Below, in pieces: positions 54,639-63,356 of a stretch of 64,000 nucleotides of DNA (its first letter is position 1; each line of letters begins with the position of its first letter). The position numbers and the translations under genes were made by a program. Origin of the DNA: Variovorax guangxiensis (GTDB lineage: Bacteria > Pseudomonadota > Gammaproteobacteria > Burkholderiales > Burkholderiaceae_C). The notes beneath the pieces were generated by a model. It made no database searches, had not been told where the DNA came from, and saw only the letters and a list, made by a program, of their open reading frames with translations. Where the stretch lies: positions 62,001 to 126,000 of the forward strand of contig NZ_RXFT01000005.1 in the NCBI RefSeq assembly GCF_003952165.1, read 5' to 3'.

Positions 54639-55490
54639 TCAGCGAAGGCCGAGCACGTCGTACATGTCGAACAGGCCCGCGCGCTGCCCGGCCAGGAAGC
54701 GCACCGCGCGCAGGCTGCCCTGGGCGTAGGTGACGCGGCTGGACGACTTGTGGGTGATCTCGATGCGCTCGCCAGTGCCGGCGAACAGCACGGTGTGGTC
54801 GCCCACGATGTCGCCGCCGCGGATGGCCGAGAAGCCGATGGTGGACGGGTCGCGCTCGCCGGTGATGCCTTCGCGGGCGTAGACGGCGCAGTCCTTGAGG
54901 TCGCGGCCCAGCGCGTCGGCGATGACCTCGCCCATCTTGAGCGCGGTGCCCGAGGGTGCATCGACCTTGTGGCGGTGGTGCGCCTCGATGATCTCGATGT
55001 CATATCCCGTCGCCATGGCCTTGGCCGCCATTTCGAGCAGCTTGAAGGTGACGTTGACGCCCACGCTCATGTTGGGCGCCATCATGATCGCGATGTCCTT
55101 GGCGATCTCGGCGATCTCGGCCTTCTGCGCGTCGCTGAAGCCGGTGGTGCCGATCACGGCCTGCACGCCCAGCTCGCGGCAGACCGCGAGGTGCGCGAGC
55201 GTGCCCTCGGGCCGGGTGAAGTCGATGAGCACCTGCGCGTCCTTCAGGCCTGCGCGCAGGTCGGACACGATGGACACGCCGCTGTCGAAACCCAGGAAGG
55301 CGCCGGCATCGGAGCCCAGGGCCGGGCTGCCGACGATGTCGAGGGCGCCGGCCAGGCGCAGGTCGGGCGCATTGCGCACGGCCTCGATCAGCATGTGGCC
55401 CATGCGGCCCGAAGCCCCGGCGATGGCGACGCGGCGCGGCGCGGAGGCGGAATTGGCGGAGGAAGTGGAGGTGGAGGTGGATTCGGTCAC
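54639..55490 (-). CDS. dapB: 4-hydroxy-tetrahydrodipicolinate reductase
   Basis: This 283-residue enzyme reduces the dihydrodipicolinate intermediate in lysine/diaminopimelate synthesis. The NAD(P)H motif GASGRMG is at residues 25-31, and the catalytic/substrate stretch [20 protein letters not shown] is present. A Ser/Thr-rich N-terminal extension precedes the domain; a later start is possible. exbB follows after 24 bp. Confidence 0.95.
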   Translation of the reverse strand: MTESTSTSTSSANSASAPRRVAIAGASGRMGHMLIEAVRNAPDLRLAGALDIVGSPALGSDAGAFLGFDSGVSIVSDLRAGLKDAQVLIDFTRPEGTLAHLAVCRELGVQAVIGTTGFSDAQKAEIAEIAKDIAIMMAPNMSVGVNVTFKLLEMAAKAMATGYDIEIIEAHHRHKVDAPSGTALKMGEVIADALGRDLKDCAVYAREGITGERDPSTIGFSAIRGGDIVGDHTVLFAGTGERIEITHKSSSRVTYAQGSLRAVRFLAGQRAGLFDMYDVLGLR

Positions 55491-55633
55491 GCGGATTCAG
55501 TCAGTCTTCGAGGTTTTCGAAACGGCCCGAGGCGGTCAGGAACGGCCGGGAACATGGATCGACACGAAAAGGACGGCCGCCTGGCCTCTCGGCTCGGCGG
55601 CCTCCCCGTTGCCGCCGATGCTCCAGCGAGCGC

Positions 55634-56200
55634 TCAGTGCGCGGCTTCGAGCGGGGGGTAGGCGGCCGGCAGCGGCGGCAGGGAGGCCGACGGCGAGGCC
55701 TTGTCGGCATCGGCCTTTTTGTCGCCGTCCTTGGGCGCGTATTTCTTGAGCTCGTCTTCCGAGGCCTCGAGCGTGGGCACCTTGCCGGATTTCTTGCGGG
55801 TGTCGAGCGTGGCGACGAATTCTTCCTCGCTGGGCATCTCGTCGCCCTCGAAGCGGTCGAGCAGCTCGCCGTTGAAGAACACCGTGAGGTGGCGTTCCTG
55901 CGGGTCGACGCCCTGGCGGCGGATGGTGAAGACGTAGTCCCAGCGGTTGGAATGGAAGACGTCGTTCAGCAGCGAGGTTCCGAGGATTTCACGCACCTGC
56001 TGGCGGGACATGCCCGGCTTGAGCGCCGCAACCTGTTCCTTCGACACGAAATTGCCCTGGACCACCTCGACTTTGTAGGGAGTTACGGCGGCCAGCGCAC
56101 CACGCGTGCGCTCGGTGAAACCGCTGCAGGCACCGAGGGCGAGCGTTGCCGCGACGGCGGCAGCCAGCAGCCAGGGCCGGCGTTGGAAGATGGCAGGCAT
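55634..56200 (-). CDS. bamE: BamE (SmpA/OmlA) outer-membrane assembly lipoprotein
   Basis: This 188-residue protein has a lipobox LGAC (Cys25) and the SmpA/OmlA domain with VAALKPGMSRQQVREILGTSLLNDVFHSNRWDYVF. It stabilises the BAM complex. The C-terminal part is charged and low-complexity. It is divergent from fur across 95 bp, a gene pair typical of proteobacteria. A 143-bp gap separates it from dapB. Confidence 0.93.
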   Translation of the reverse strand: MPAIFQRRPWLLAAAVAATLALGACSGFTERTRGALAAVTPYKVEVVQGNFVSKEQVAALKPGMSRQQVREILGTSLLNDVFHSNRWDYVFTIRRQGVDPQERHLTVFFNGELLDRFEGDEMPSEEEFVATLDTRKKSGKVPTLEASEDELKKYAPKDGDKKADADKASPSASLPPLPAAYPPLEAAH

Positions 56201-56295
56201 GGGAGGAAAAGGGGGTAGCGATATGATCGGCCATTGTAGCGGCTGGCCTTTTCGGGGCCTTTCGCCGCGGCCCCGCCAGGGGCGCAGGAACCAAC

Positions 56296-56715
56296 ATGGC
56301 CAACATCGACGAACTCAAGAACACCGGCCTCAAGGCCACCCTGCCGCGCCTGAAGATCCTGGAGATCTTCCAGACCGGCGCCCAGCGGCACATGACGGCG
56401 GAAGACGTGTTCCGCGTGCTGCTCAACGAGCACTCCGACATCGGTCTGGCCACGGTCTACCGGGTGCTCACCCAGTTCGAGCAGGCCGGCATCCTGGAAC
56501 GCAGCCACTTCGAAAGCGGCAAGGCCGTCTACGAGCTGAACGAAGGCACCCACCACGACCACCTGATCTGCACCTCCTGCGGCAAGGTCGAGGAGTTCTA
56601 CGACGCCGAGATCGAGCGCCGCCAGCAGATGATCGCCAAGGACAAGGGCTGGATCCTGCAGGACCACGCCATGTCGCTCTACGGCTTGTGCGGAGACTGC
56701 GCGAAGAAGCGCTGA
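56296..56715 (+). CDS. fur: Ferric uptake regulator
   Basis: This 139-residue repressor has an N-terminal winged HTH, the metal site HHDHLIC (86-92) and two CxxC zinc pairs (CTSC 92-95, CGDC 132-135). It represses iron-uptake genes with Fe2+. A likely target in this window is the TonB receptor at 22302, which has a matching site. The stop is 55 bp from hprK, which converges on it. Confidence 0.96.
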   Translation: MANIDELKNTGLKATLPRLKILEIFQTGAQRHMTAEDVFRVLLNEHSDIGLATVYRVLTQFEQAGILERSHFESGKAVYELNEGTHHDHLICTSCGKVEEFYDAEIERRQQMIAKDKGWILQDHAMSLYGLCGDCAKKR

Positions 56716-56770
56716 TCCCGGCAATCTCCTTCCACCCGCGCGGCTTCGGCCTTTCTTCGGCCGCTACCGC

Positions 56771-57730
56771 TCAATCCCCGTCGCGCGAGCTTTCCATCGC
56801 CTTGTGGTGCCGCGCCACGAAATCGGCGTACGTGTCGATGCCGCGCAGCTGCAGGATCGAATTGCGCACCGCGGCCTCCACCAGCACGGCGATGTTGCGC
56901 CCAGCCACCACCTGGATGATGACCTTGCGCACTGGAATGCCCAGCACGTCCTGCGTGAGCGGCGCCGAGGGCATGCGTTCGTAGTCGCGCTCGAAGCTGT
57001 CGCGCCGCACCAGGTGCACGATCAGCTTGAGCCGCATCTTCCGGCGCACCGCCGTCTCGCCGAAGATGGCGCGGATGTCCAGCAGGCCGATGCCGCGCAC
57101 TTCGAGCAGGTTCAGCAGCAGGTCGGGGCAGCGGCCCTCGATGGTGTTCTGGTTGATGCGGTAGAGGTCGACCGCGTCGTCGGCCACCAGGCCGTTTCCG
57201 CGCGAGATCAGTTCCAGCCCCAGTTCGCTCTTGCCCAGACCCGACTCGCCCGTGATCATCACGCCCATGCCCAGGATGTCCATGAACACGCCATGCATCG
57301 AGGTGCGCTCGGCGAAGTGCTTGGACAGGTAGGCGCGCAGCAGGTCGATCACGAAGGCCGATGACTCGCGCGTGGCGAAGAGCGGCAGCTGGGCGCGCTC
57401 GCAGATCGACAGCAGCTCGTCGGGCGCGGCCTGGCCGTCGGCCAGCACCAGCATCGGCGGCTCCAGCGTGACGATGCGGGCGATGCGCCGGGCGCAGTCT
57501 TCCTCGCTGCCGCGCGTCAGGTAGGCGACCTCGCGGGCGCCGAGGATCTGCACCCGGTACGGGTGGATGTAGTTGAGGTAGCCGACGAGGTCCGCCGCCG
57601 ACTGCGCGCGGCTGATGACCTCCGCATCGAACTGGCGCTCCGACGCCCCCAGCCCCGCCAGCCATTCCCAGCGGAGCGAGCCACGGAACTCCTCGAACAT
57701 GGCATCGGCGCTGATGACGGTCGGCTTCAT
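56771..57730 (-). CDS. hprK: HPr kinase/phosphorylase
   Basis: This 319-residue protein has the Walker A loop GESGLGKS (161-168) and the HPrK motif with the preceding conserved His (SMHGVF, 144-149). Here it is in the incomplete, regulatory phosphotransferase setting common in proteobacteria, next to ptsN. The start is 57730. It phosphorylates HPr on serine in response to metabolites. It is separated from ptsN by 105 bp. Confidence 0.94.
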   Translation of the reverse strand: MKPTVISADAMFEEFRGSLRWEWLAGLGASERQFDAEVISRAQSAADLVGYLNYIHPYRVQILGAREVAYLTRGSEEDCARRIARIVTLEPPMLVLADGQAAPDELLSICERAQLPLFATRESSAFVIDLLRAYLSKHFAERTSMHGVFMDILGMGVMITGESGLGKSELGLELISRGNGLVADDAVDLYRINQNTIEGRCPDLLLNLLEVRGIGLLDIRAIFGETAVRRKMRLKLIVHLVRRDSFERDYERMPSAPLTQDVLGIPVRKVIIQVVAGRNIAVLVEAAVRNSILQLRGIDTYADFVARHHKAMESSRDGD

Positions 57731-57835
57731 GCGTTCAGGAGACGGCGCCCGGGCGCCGGCTTTGCGTTGGAATGAGGGATGAGGGAAGAAGAAGCCGCGC
57801 AGCTTATCAGCAGCCGCGCGCGCCAACGCATGCGC

Positions 57836-58303
57836 TCAGGCGACTTGCGTCGATTGCCAGCCGGCGATCAGGTCGTGCAGGGCCGTGGCGTCCGTGCTGG
57901 ACTTGATCTGTTCGCGCAGGCTTGCGTCGCTCAGCAGTTCGGCGATTTCGGAGAGGATTTCGAGGTGCTTCTGCGTGGCCGCTTCGGGAACCAGCAGGAA
58001 GATCAGCAGTGCGACGGGTTGCTCGTCGGGGGCGTCGAAGCCGATCGGGTTGGCCAGCTGGAACACAGCAGCCATCGGCGACTTGAGGCCCTTGATGCGG
58101 CCGTGCGGAATGGCGACGCCATGGCCCAGCCCGGTGGAGCCGAGGCGCTCGCGCGCGAAGAGGCTGTCGGTGATGAGGGCACGGCCCAGACCGTGAAGGC
58201 TTTCGAACAGCAGGCCGGCTTCTTCGAAAGCACGCTTCTTGCTGGTAGCGTCAACGCTCACAAGCACTTGAGCGGGCGGCAGGATGGACGCGAGTCGATT
58301 CAT
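57836..58303 (-). CDS. ptsN: Nitrogen-PTS EIIA component
   Basis: This 155-residue regulatory protein has the phosphorylatable His67 in GVAIPHGRI and a typical EIIA fold. It works with PtsP and NPr to control potassium transport and nitrogen responses. The start at 58303 is the ATG before the conserved N-terminus. hprK follows. An rpoN gene, often beside these genes, is not present here. Confidence 0.93.
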   Translation of the reverse strand: MNRLASILPPAQVLVSVDATSKKRAFEEAGLLFESLHGLGRALITDSLFARERLGSTGLGHGVAIPHGRIKGLKSPMAAVFQLANPIGFDAPDEQPVALLIFLLVPEAATQKHLEILSEIAELLSDASLREQIKSSTDATALHDLIAGWQSTQVA

Positions 58304-58443
58304 GGTGGGTGCAGAGCGGGGGCGATTATGCACCCGCTTGGTAAAAACCCCCAGTCCCCCTATTTACTTTCTGTCTACATGTTGCCCAGAGGCCTCTCGC
58401 TCTCCTCTGGGCGACTGCCAAAAGCCCGACCGTGACAGTCGGA

Positions 58444-58470
58444 AAACAAAAAGCCGCCCGAAGGCGGCCT
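58444..58470 (-). terminator. Rho-independent terminator after hpf
   Basis: Read leftwards, a stem GCCGCC-TTCG-GGCGGC is followed by TTTTTGTTTT. It ends the hpf transcript, 26-52 bp after its stop at 58496, and lies before ptsN, so ptsN probably has its own promoter or depends on read-through. Confidence 0.85.
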
Positions 58471-58495
58471 TGATATGCGAGCCCCCGGGGGCTCC

Positions 58496-58825
58496 TTACA
58501 TCACGCGCTTGGGCGCCGCGTGATGGTGGTCCTGCAGGCGGTCCTTGTGGCGCACCACCTGGCGGTCGAGCTTGTCGACCAGCTCATCGACCGCAGCGTA
58601 GAGATCAGCGTGGCTCGACTCCGCGAACATGTCATTGCCCTTGACGTGGATGTTGCATTCCGCCCTTTGGCGGCGTTCCTTTTCCTTCTGCTTTTCCACC
58701 GTGAGGATCACCTTCACATCGACCACCTGGTCGAAATGTCGGATGACCCGGTCCAGCTTGCTCGTGACGTAGGTGCGCAAGGCAGGTGTGACGTCGAGGT
58801 GATGACCGCTGATCGTCAAATTCAT
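58496..58825 (-). CDS. hpf: Ribosome hibernation-promoting factor (short form)
   Basis: This 109-residue protein has the S30AE domain ([20 protein letters not shown] and [32 protein letters not shown]). It binds the small ribosomal subunit in stationary phase. The His/Lys-rich tail is typical of short forms. Its leader is about 140 bp and pyrimidine-rich; promoter hexamers are proposed at 58975-59003. A terminator follows. Confidence 0.94.
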   Translation of the reverse strand: MNLTISGHHLDVTPALRTYVTSKLDRVIRHFDQVVDVKVILTVEKQKEKERRQRAECNIHVKGNDMFAESSHADLYAAVDELVDKLDRQVVRHKDRLQDHHHAAPKRVM

Positions 58826-59175
58826 GAATGACCTCCTGGAATTGACGGTTGGGGGAAATGACCGCGCCGCGGGATGCGGTTTGGCCGGCGAAACGAAACG
58901 GGAGTTCTCTCTGGGGGTCTTGAGAAAGAAAAGAGGGAGGTGGGAAGAGGTGAGAAAGAGGGGAAGGTCGATTCACTATGCCCAAGCTGTCACGGTATTG
59001 CAATACCTGAGTTGCCCGGGGTTTTGCAGCTTCGTGAGCAGCTTTTCACACGCTAGCGAATCGATAGCTGCGGGCACGCGCAGGGCTGGCGATACCGCGA
59101 TTTGGAAACAAGTGTTTCAGTACCGGCCCGCCGGTGACCATGTCGGCACAAGGGCCTGTCCATGCCGTCTCCGGC
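58826..59175. other. Intergenic region: hpf leader and promoter area
   Basis: No gene is supported here. The strand that reads into hpf is pyrimidine-rich over 58920-58968, with only a few other bases. A perfect 14-bp palindrome, GGTATTGCAATACC, is at 58994-59007. The helicase gene ends at 59176 on the same strand. Confidence 0.6.
58975..59003 (-). promoter_or_regulatory. Candidate sigma-70 promoter for hpf
   Basis: On the minus strand TTGCAA (59003-58998) and CATAGT (58980-58975) are separated by 17 bases. Each matches the consensus at four of six positions. The -35 element lies inside the palindrome GGTATTGCAATACC (58994-59007), so a regulator could act there. Confidence 0.4.
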
Positions 59176-61296
59176 TCAGCGCCAGGCGGCCCGCATCCTG
59201 TTGCGCAGATCGATCACCGAGCTGGGCGGCGGCACCGCCGGCGGACGCTCCGGCGGGGGCGGCCAGGTCTGCTGCTCGAAGCCTTCCAGGTCGGCATCGG
59301 CGATGAAGCGTGTGCGGTTGGCATACAGGTGCCGGTCGCCGCGCGCCGCCTGCTGCGTGACATGGAAGCGCTGCGGCACCAGCAGGTGCAGGTGGTCGCG
59401 CGCCCGTGTCATCGCCACATAGAGCAGGCGCCGCTCCTCCTCCAGTTCTTGCGCGCTCTGCGCGACATCGGCCGGCAGGCAGCCGTCGACCACATTGAGC
59501 ACGTGAACCGAATTCCATTCCTGCCCCTTGGCCGAATGTATGGTCGAGAGGATCAGGTAGTCCTCGTCCAGCAGCGGCGGCCCCGGTCGGTCGCTGGTGG
59601 CTTCGGGCGGATCGAGCGTGAGTTCGGTAAGGAAGCGTTCGCGCGAGGCGTACCCGGCCGCGAGCCGCGCGAGCTGCTCCACGTCGGCGCGCCGCACGCC
59701 GGAGGTGTCTTCGTACAGGCGCTCCAGATGCGGCAGATACCAGTCCATCGCCAGCTCGACGTCGGCCGGCCACTTCAGCGCGGGCTCGCGCAGCGCCTCG
59801 TAGGCCTTCGCGAAGTCGGCCCATTGCGCGCGCGCGGCGGAGGGCGGCACGAACTCGCGCACCGCCTGGGCCGGGTCGGCCGCCTGCTCCATCGCATCGA
59901 GCAGGCGCGCGCTCGTGGCCGGCCCGATACCGGGGATGAGCTGCGTCACGCGAAAGCCCGCCATGCGCCCGCGTGGGTTCTGCGCGAAGCGCAGCACCGC
60001 GAGCAAGTCCTTCACATGCGAGGCCTCCAGAAACTTGAGCCCGCCGAACTTCACGAACGGGATGTTGCGCCGCGCCAGCTCGAGTTCGAGCGCGGCGCTG
60101 TGCGACGAGGTGCGGAACAGCACCGCCTGCGACTTCAGCGCCAGCCCGCCCTCGCGATGCGCCAGCACCTTGTCGGCCACCCAGCGCGCCTGCCCCGCCT
60201 CGTCGGGCACCAGCACGAGCAGCGGCTTGCCGGCCGACGGCTTGTCGGTCCACAGCGTCTTGGCGTGCCGCTCGGCGGCCTGCGCGATGACGCGGTTCGA
60301 CACGTCGAGGATCGGCTGCGTCGAGCGATAGTTGCGCTCCAGCGTGACCACGCGCGCAGGCTGCGTGAACTGCGAGGGAAAGTCGAGGATGTTGCGTACC
60401 GTCGCGCCGCGGAAGGAATAGATCGACTGCGCGTCGTCCCCCACCACCGTCACGCCGCGCCCGTCGGGCTTGAGCGCCAGCAGGATCGACGCCTGCAGCA
60501 GGTTGGTGTCCTGGTACTCGTCGACCAGCACATGGTCGAAACGCGCGCCGATGTGCGCGGCCAGCGCGGGCTCGGCCGCCATCTCGGCCCAGTAGAGCAG
60601 CAGGTCGTCGTAGTCGAGCACGTTCTGCCGCTGCTTGGCCTCGACGTACGCGCCGAACAGCTTCTTCAGCTCGGCCTCCCATTCGTCGCACCAGGGAAAG
60701 GCTTCCTTGAGCACGTCGGCCAGCGGCGCGCGGGTGTTCACGCAGCGCGAGTAGATCGACAGGCAGGTGCCCTTTCGCGGGAAGCGGTTGACAGTGGAAG
60801 AAAGCCCGAGCTCGTGGCGCACCAGCCCCATCAGGTCTTCGGCGTCGCCGCGGTCGTGGATGGTGAAGTTCTCGTCGAGCCCGATCTGCGGCGCGTACTC
60901 GCGCAACAGCCGCGCGCCGATGCCGTGGAAGGTGCCGGCCCACGGCAGCGCGGGCGGCGCCTCCGACTTCAGCCCCAGCACCTGCGCCAGCACGCGGCCG
61001 GCGCGGCGCTCCATTTCCTGCGCGGCGCGGCGCGAGAAGGTCAGCAGCAGCAGGCGCTGCGGATCGACGCCGCCGGCGATGAGGCTGGCCACCCGATGCG
61101 CCAGCGTACTGGTCTTGCCCGAGCCGGCACCGGCGATGACGAGCAGCGGCCGCTCGTCGGGCGCCGCGATGGCCGCGCCCACGCCGTGCTCCACCGCCGA
61201 GCGCTGCGCCTCGTTGAGCGAGGCCAGTGCCTGCGCCAGGCGTTCGGCCTGGGTCTTCGGCGTGGAGGAAAAAACGGGAAGCGCAGTGCTCTGCAT
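59176..61296 (-). CDS. UvrD/Rep-family ATP-dependent DNA helicase
   Basis: This 706-residue superfamily 1A helicase has LNEAQRSAV (Q motif), Walker A AGAGSGKT (55-62), LTFSRRAAQEM (motif Ia), VDEYQDTN (motif II), GDDAQSIYSFRGA (motif III), STIHSAKGQEWNSV (motif V) and VAMTRARDHLHLL (motif VI). It unwinds DNA 3'-5' in repair. The start at 61296 follows a one-mismatch LexA-type site (61311-61326). The C-terminal tail is Pro-rich. It may be UvrD2-like. Confidence 0.92.
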   Translation of the reverse strand: MQSTALPVFSSTPKTQAERLAQALASLNEAQRSAVEHGVGAAIAAPDERPLLVIAGAGSGKTSTLAHRVASLIAGGVDPQRLLLLTFSRRAAQEMERRAGRVLAQVLGLKSEAPPALPWAGTFHGIGARLLREYAPQIGLDENFTIHDRGDAEDLMGLVRHELGLSSTVNRFPRKGTCLSIYSRCVNTRAPLADVLKEAFPWCDEWEAELKKLFGAYVEAKQRQNVLDYDDLLLYWAEMAAEPALAAHIGARFDHVLVDEYQDTNLLQASILLALKPDGRGVTVVGDDAQSIYSFRGATVRNILDFPSQFTQPARVVTLERNYRSTQPILDVSNRVIAQAAERHAKTLWTDKPSAGKPLLVLVPDEAGQARWVADKVLAHREGGLALKSQAVLFRTSSHSAALELELARRNIPFVKFGGLKFLEASHVKDLLAVLRFAQNPRGRMAGFRVTQLIPGIGPATSARLLDAMEQAADPAQAVREFVPPSAARAQWADFAKAYEALREPALKWPADVELAMDWYLPHLERLYEDTSGVRRADVEQLARLAAGYASRERFLTELTLDPPEATSDRPGPPLLDEDYLILSTIHSAKGQEWNSVHVLNVVDGCLPADVAQSAQELEEERRLLYVAMTRARDHLHLLVPQRFHVTQQAARGDRHLYANRTRFIADADLEGFEQQTWPPPPERPPAVPPPSSVIDLRNRMRAAWR

Positions 61297-61310
61297 GGAC
61301 CGTGACTTTA

Positions 61311-61326
61311 CTGTATGCCCGTCCAG
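61311..61326. promoter_or_regulatory. Candidate LexA (SOS) box before the helicase gene
   Basis: On the minus strand the sequence is CTGG-N8-ACAG, one base from the CTGT-N8-ACAG consensus. It lies 15 bp upstream of the helicase ATG at 61296. A perfect inverted repeat CCGGCCAC-N11-GTGGCCGG at 61328-61354 adjoins it. Confidence 0.45.
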
Positions 61327-61535
61327 TCCGGCCACCTCGCCGACATGTGGCCGGTGACATAATCGCGCCACGCTGCAACCGGAGATTTTTCCAATGGAAA
61401 CCGCCCCGTCTCGGCAGCTTTCAACTCCCTTTCGCTGACGCTTTTTTCGCGCTTCCTGCGCATGTCGGGCCGGGGAATTGAAAGCGCCCCTCCCCTCGCC
61501 CACCGTCCAGTCAGTCATTCCCGGGAGTGAGCCCC

Positions 61536-62522
61536 ATGCTCAACATCTTCACGCTCGCCAACGGCCGCCTAGTCCAGGAAGAAATCGAGGCCCTCGAAGA
61601 GCTCTCCAGATTCCAGCCGATCTGGGTCGACCTCGAGTCGCCCACGCTCGAAGAGAAGCGCTGGATCAAGCAGTACTACGGCCTGTCCATCCCCGAAGAC
61701 GCGATGGACGAGGACATCGAGGAATCGGCGCGCTTCTACGAGGAAGACAACGGCGAGCTGCACATCCGCTCCGACTTCCTGATCGACGACGACGAAGCTC
61801 CGCGCGCCGTGCGCGTCGCCTTCATCCTCAACCAGCACAACACCGACCTGCGCAGCCGCGGCGTGCTGTTCTCGATCCACGACGAGGACGTGCCCGTGTT
61901 CCGCCTGCTGCGCATGCGCGCGCGGCGCGCGCCGGGGCTGATCGAGGACGCCAAGGAAGTGATGCTCAAGCTCTTCGACGCCGACGCCGAATACTCGGCC
62001 GACTCGCTGGAGAACATCTACGACGAGCTCGAGGCCGCGAGCAAGAAGGTGCTGTCGGGCAACGTCAGCGACGAGCTGGCCGGCGAGGTGCTCGGCGCCA
62101 TCGCGCGGCAGGAAGACCTGAACGGGCGCATCCGCCGCAACGTGATGGACACACGCCGCGCCGTCAGCTTCATGATGCGCAGCAAGATGCTCAACGCCGA
62201 GCAGTTCGAGGAGGCCCGCCAGATCCTGCGCGACATCGAGTCGCTGGACAACCACACGGCCTTCCTCTTCGACAAGATCAACTTCCTGATGGATGCGACC
62301 GTCGGTTTCATCAACATCAACCAGAACAAGACCATCAAGATCTTCTCGGTGGCCAGCGTGGCGCTGCTGCCGCCGACGCTGATCGCCAGCATCTACGGCA
62401 TGAACTTCAAGTTCATGCCCGAGCTCGACTGGGCCATGGGCTACCCCTACGCCATCGTGCTCATGGCGGCCAGCGCGCTGGTGCCGATGTGGTACTTCCG
62501 CCGGCGCGGCTGGCTCAAGTAG
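61536..62522 (+). CDS. corA: CorA-family magnesium/cobalt transporter
   Basis: This 328-residue protein has a large acidic cytoplasmic N-terminal domain with coiled-coil helices and two C-terminal membrane helices. The first ends in the YGMNF signature near residue 290, the ion selectivity loop. The start at 61536 is supported by GGGAG upstream; an in-frame GTG at 61527 is possible. The gene is divergent from the helicase, with 239 bp between. The DUF1275 gene follows. Confidence 0.94.
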   Translation: MLNIFTLANGRLVQEEIEALEELSRFQPIWVDLESPTLEEKRWIKQYYGLSIPEDAMDEDIEESARFYEEDNGELHIRSDFLIDDDEAPRAVRVAFILNQHNTDLRSRGVLFSIHDEDVPVFRLLRMRARRAPGLIEDAKEVMLKLFDADAEYSADSLENIYDELEAASKKVLSGNVSDELAGEVLGAIARQEDLNGRIRRNVMDTRRAVSFMMRSKMLNAEQFEEARQILRDIESLDNHTAFLFDKINFLMDATVGFININQNKTIKIFSVASVALLPPTLIASIYGMNFKFMPELDWAMGYPYAIVLMAASALVPMWYFRRRGWLK

Positions 62523-62589
62523 CAGAGCCTTCCGGGGCGGCCCCGGTGCTAGAGTGGCTCCGGCCCCAAGCGCCGACCGGAGAGCCATC

Positions 62590-63354
62590 TTGCGCAGACT
62601 TCGCTTTCTCACCAACCGCCACCGCGCGCCGTCGACCAACACCGCGCTGGGCCTCCTGCTGGCCTTCAATGCCGGTGCCATCAACGCGGGCGGCTTTCTC
62701 GTGCTGCACATGTACACCTCGCACATGACCGGCTTCGCCTCGCAGCTGGCCGACGGCATGGTGCTGGGCAACGTCAAGCTGCTCTTGAACGCACTGGGCG
62801 CGATCCTGGCCTTCCTGACCGGCGCAGCCGTGTGCGCGGTGCTCGTCAACTGGGCCCGCCAGCACCGCATGCACGGCGTGTACGCACTGCCGCTGATGCT
62901 GGAGGCGGCGCTGATGTTTCCCTTCGGGCTCATGGGCGCCATCACGCTGACCTGGGCCACGCCGTTCGCGGTACCGCTCACCGTGCTGCTGCTGTCCTTC
63001 ATCATGGGCCTGCAGAACGCGGTGGCCTCCAAGACCTCGGGCGGCAGCATCCGCACCACCCACATGACCGGCAACATCACCGACATGGGCATCGAAATCG
63101 GCAAGATGCTCTACTGGAACCGCCGCTCGAAATCGGCGCCGGCGCACGCCCTGCCCGTACGCCACGACCGCAGCCGCATGCGCCGCGCCGGCGGGCTGGT
63201 CGGCATGTTCGTGCTCGGCGGCGCGGCGGGCGCGCTGGGCTTCAAGTACGTGGGCTTCGTCTGCGTGGTGCCGCTGGCGGCGCTGCTGCTGGCGCTGTCG
63301 ATCCCGCCGCTGCTGCGCGACATCCCGCGCCGCCGCACGCCCTCGCTCGGCTGA
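62590..63354 (+). CDS. DUF1275 (YoaK-like) membrane protein
   Basis: This 254-residue protein has six or so hydrophobic helices and the conserved GLQNAVASKTSGGSIRTTHMTGNITDMGIEIG block of DUF1275 membrane proteins. The function is not known. The TTG start at 62590 is chosen because GGAGAG lies just upstream; a GTG at 62554 would add 12 residues. The stop lies 2 bp from that of the nucleosidase gene on the opposite strand. Confidence 0.82.
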   Translation: MRRLRFLTNRHRAPSTNTALGLLLAFNAGAINAGGFLVLHMYTSHMTGFASQLADGMVLGNVKLLLNALGAILAFLTGAAVCAVLVNWARQHRMHGVYALPLMLEAALMFPFGLMGAITLTWATPFAVPLTVLLLSFIMGLQNAVASKTSGGSIRTTHMTGNITDMGIEIGKMLYWNRRSKSAPAHALPVRHDRSRMRRAGGLVGMFVLGGAAGALGFKYVGFVCVVPLAALLLALSIPPLLRDIPRRRTPSLG

Positions 63355-63356
63355 AT

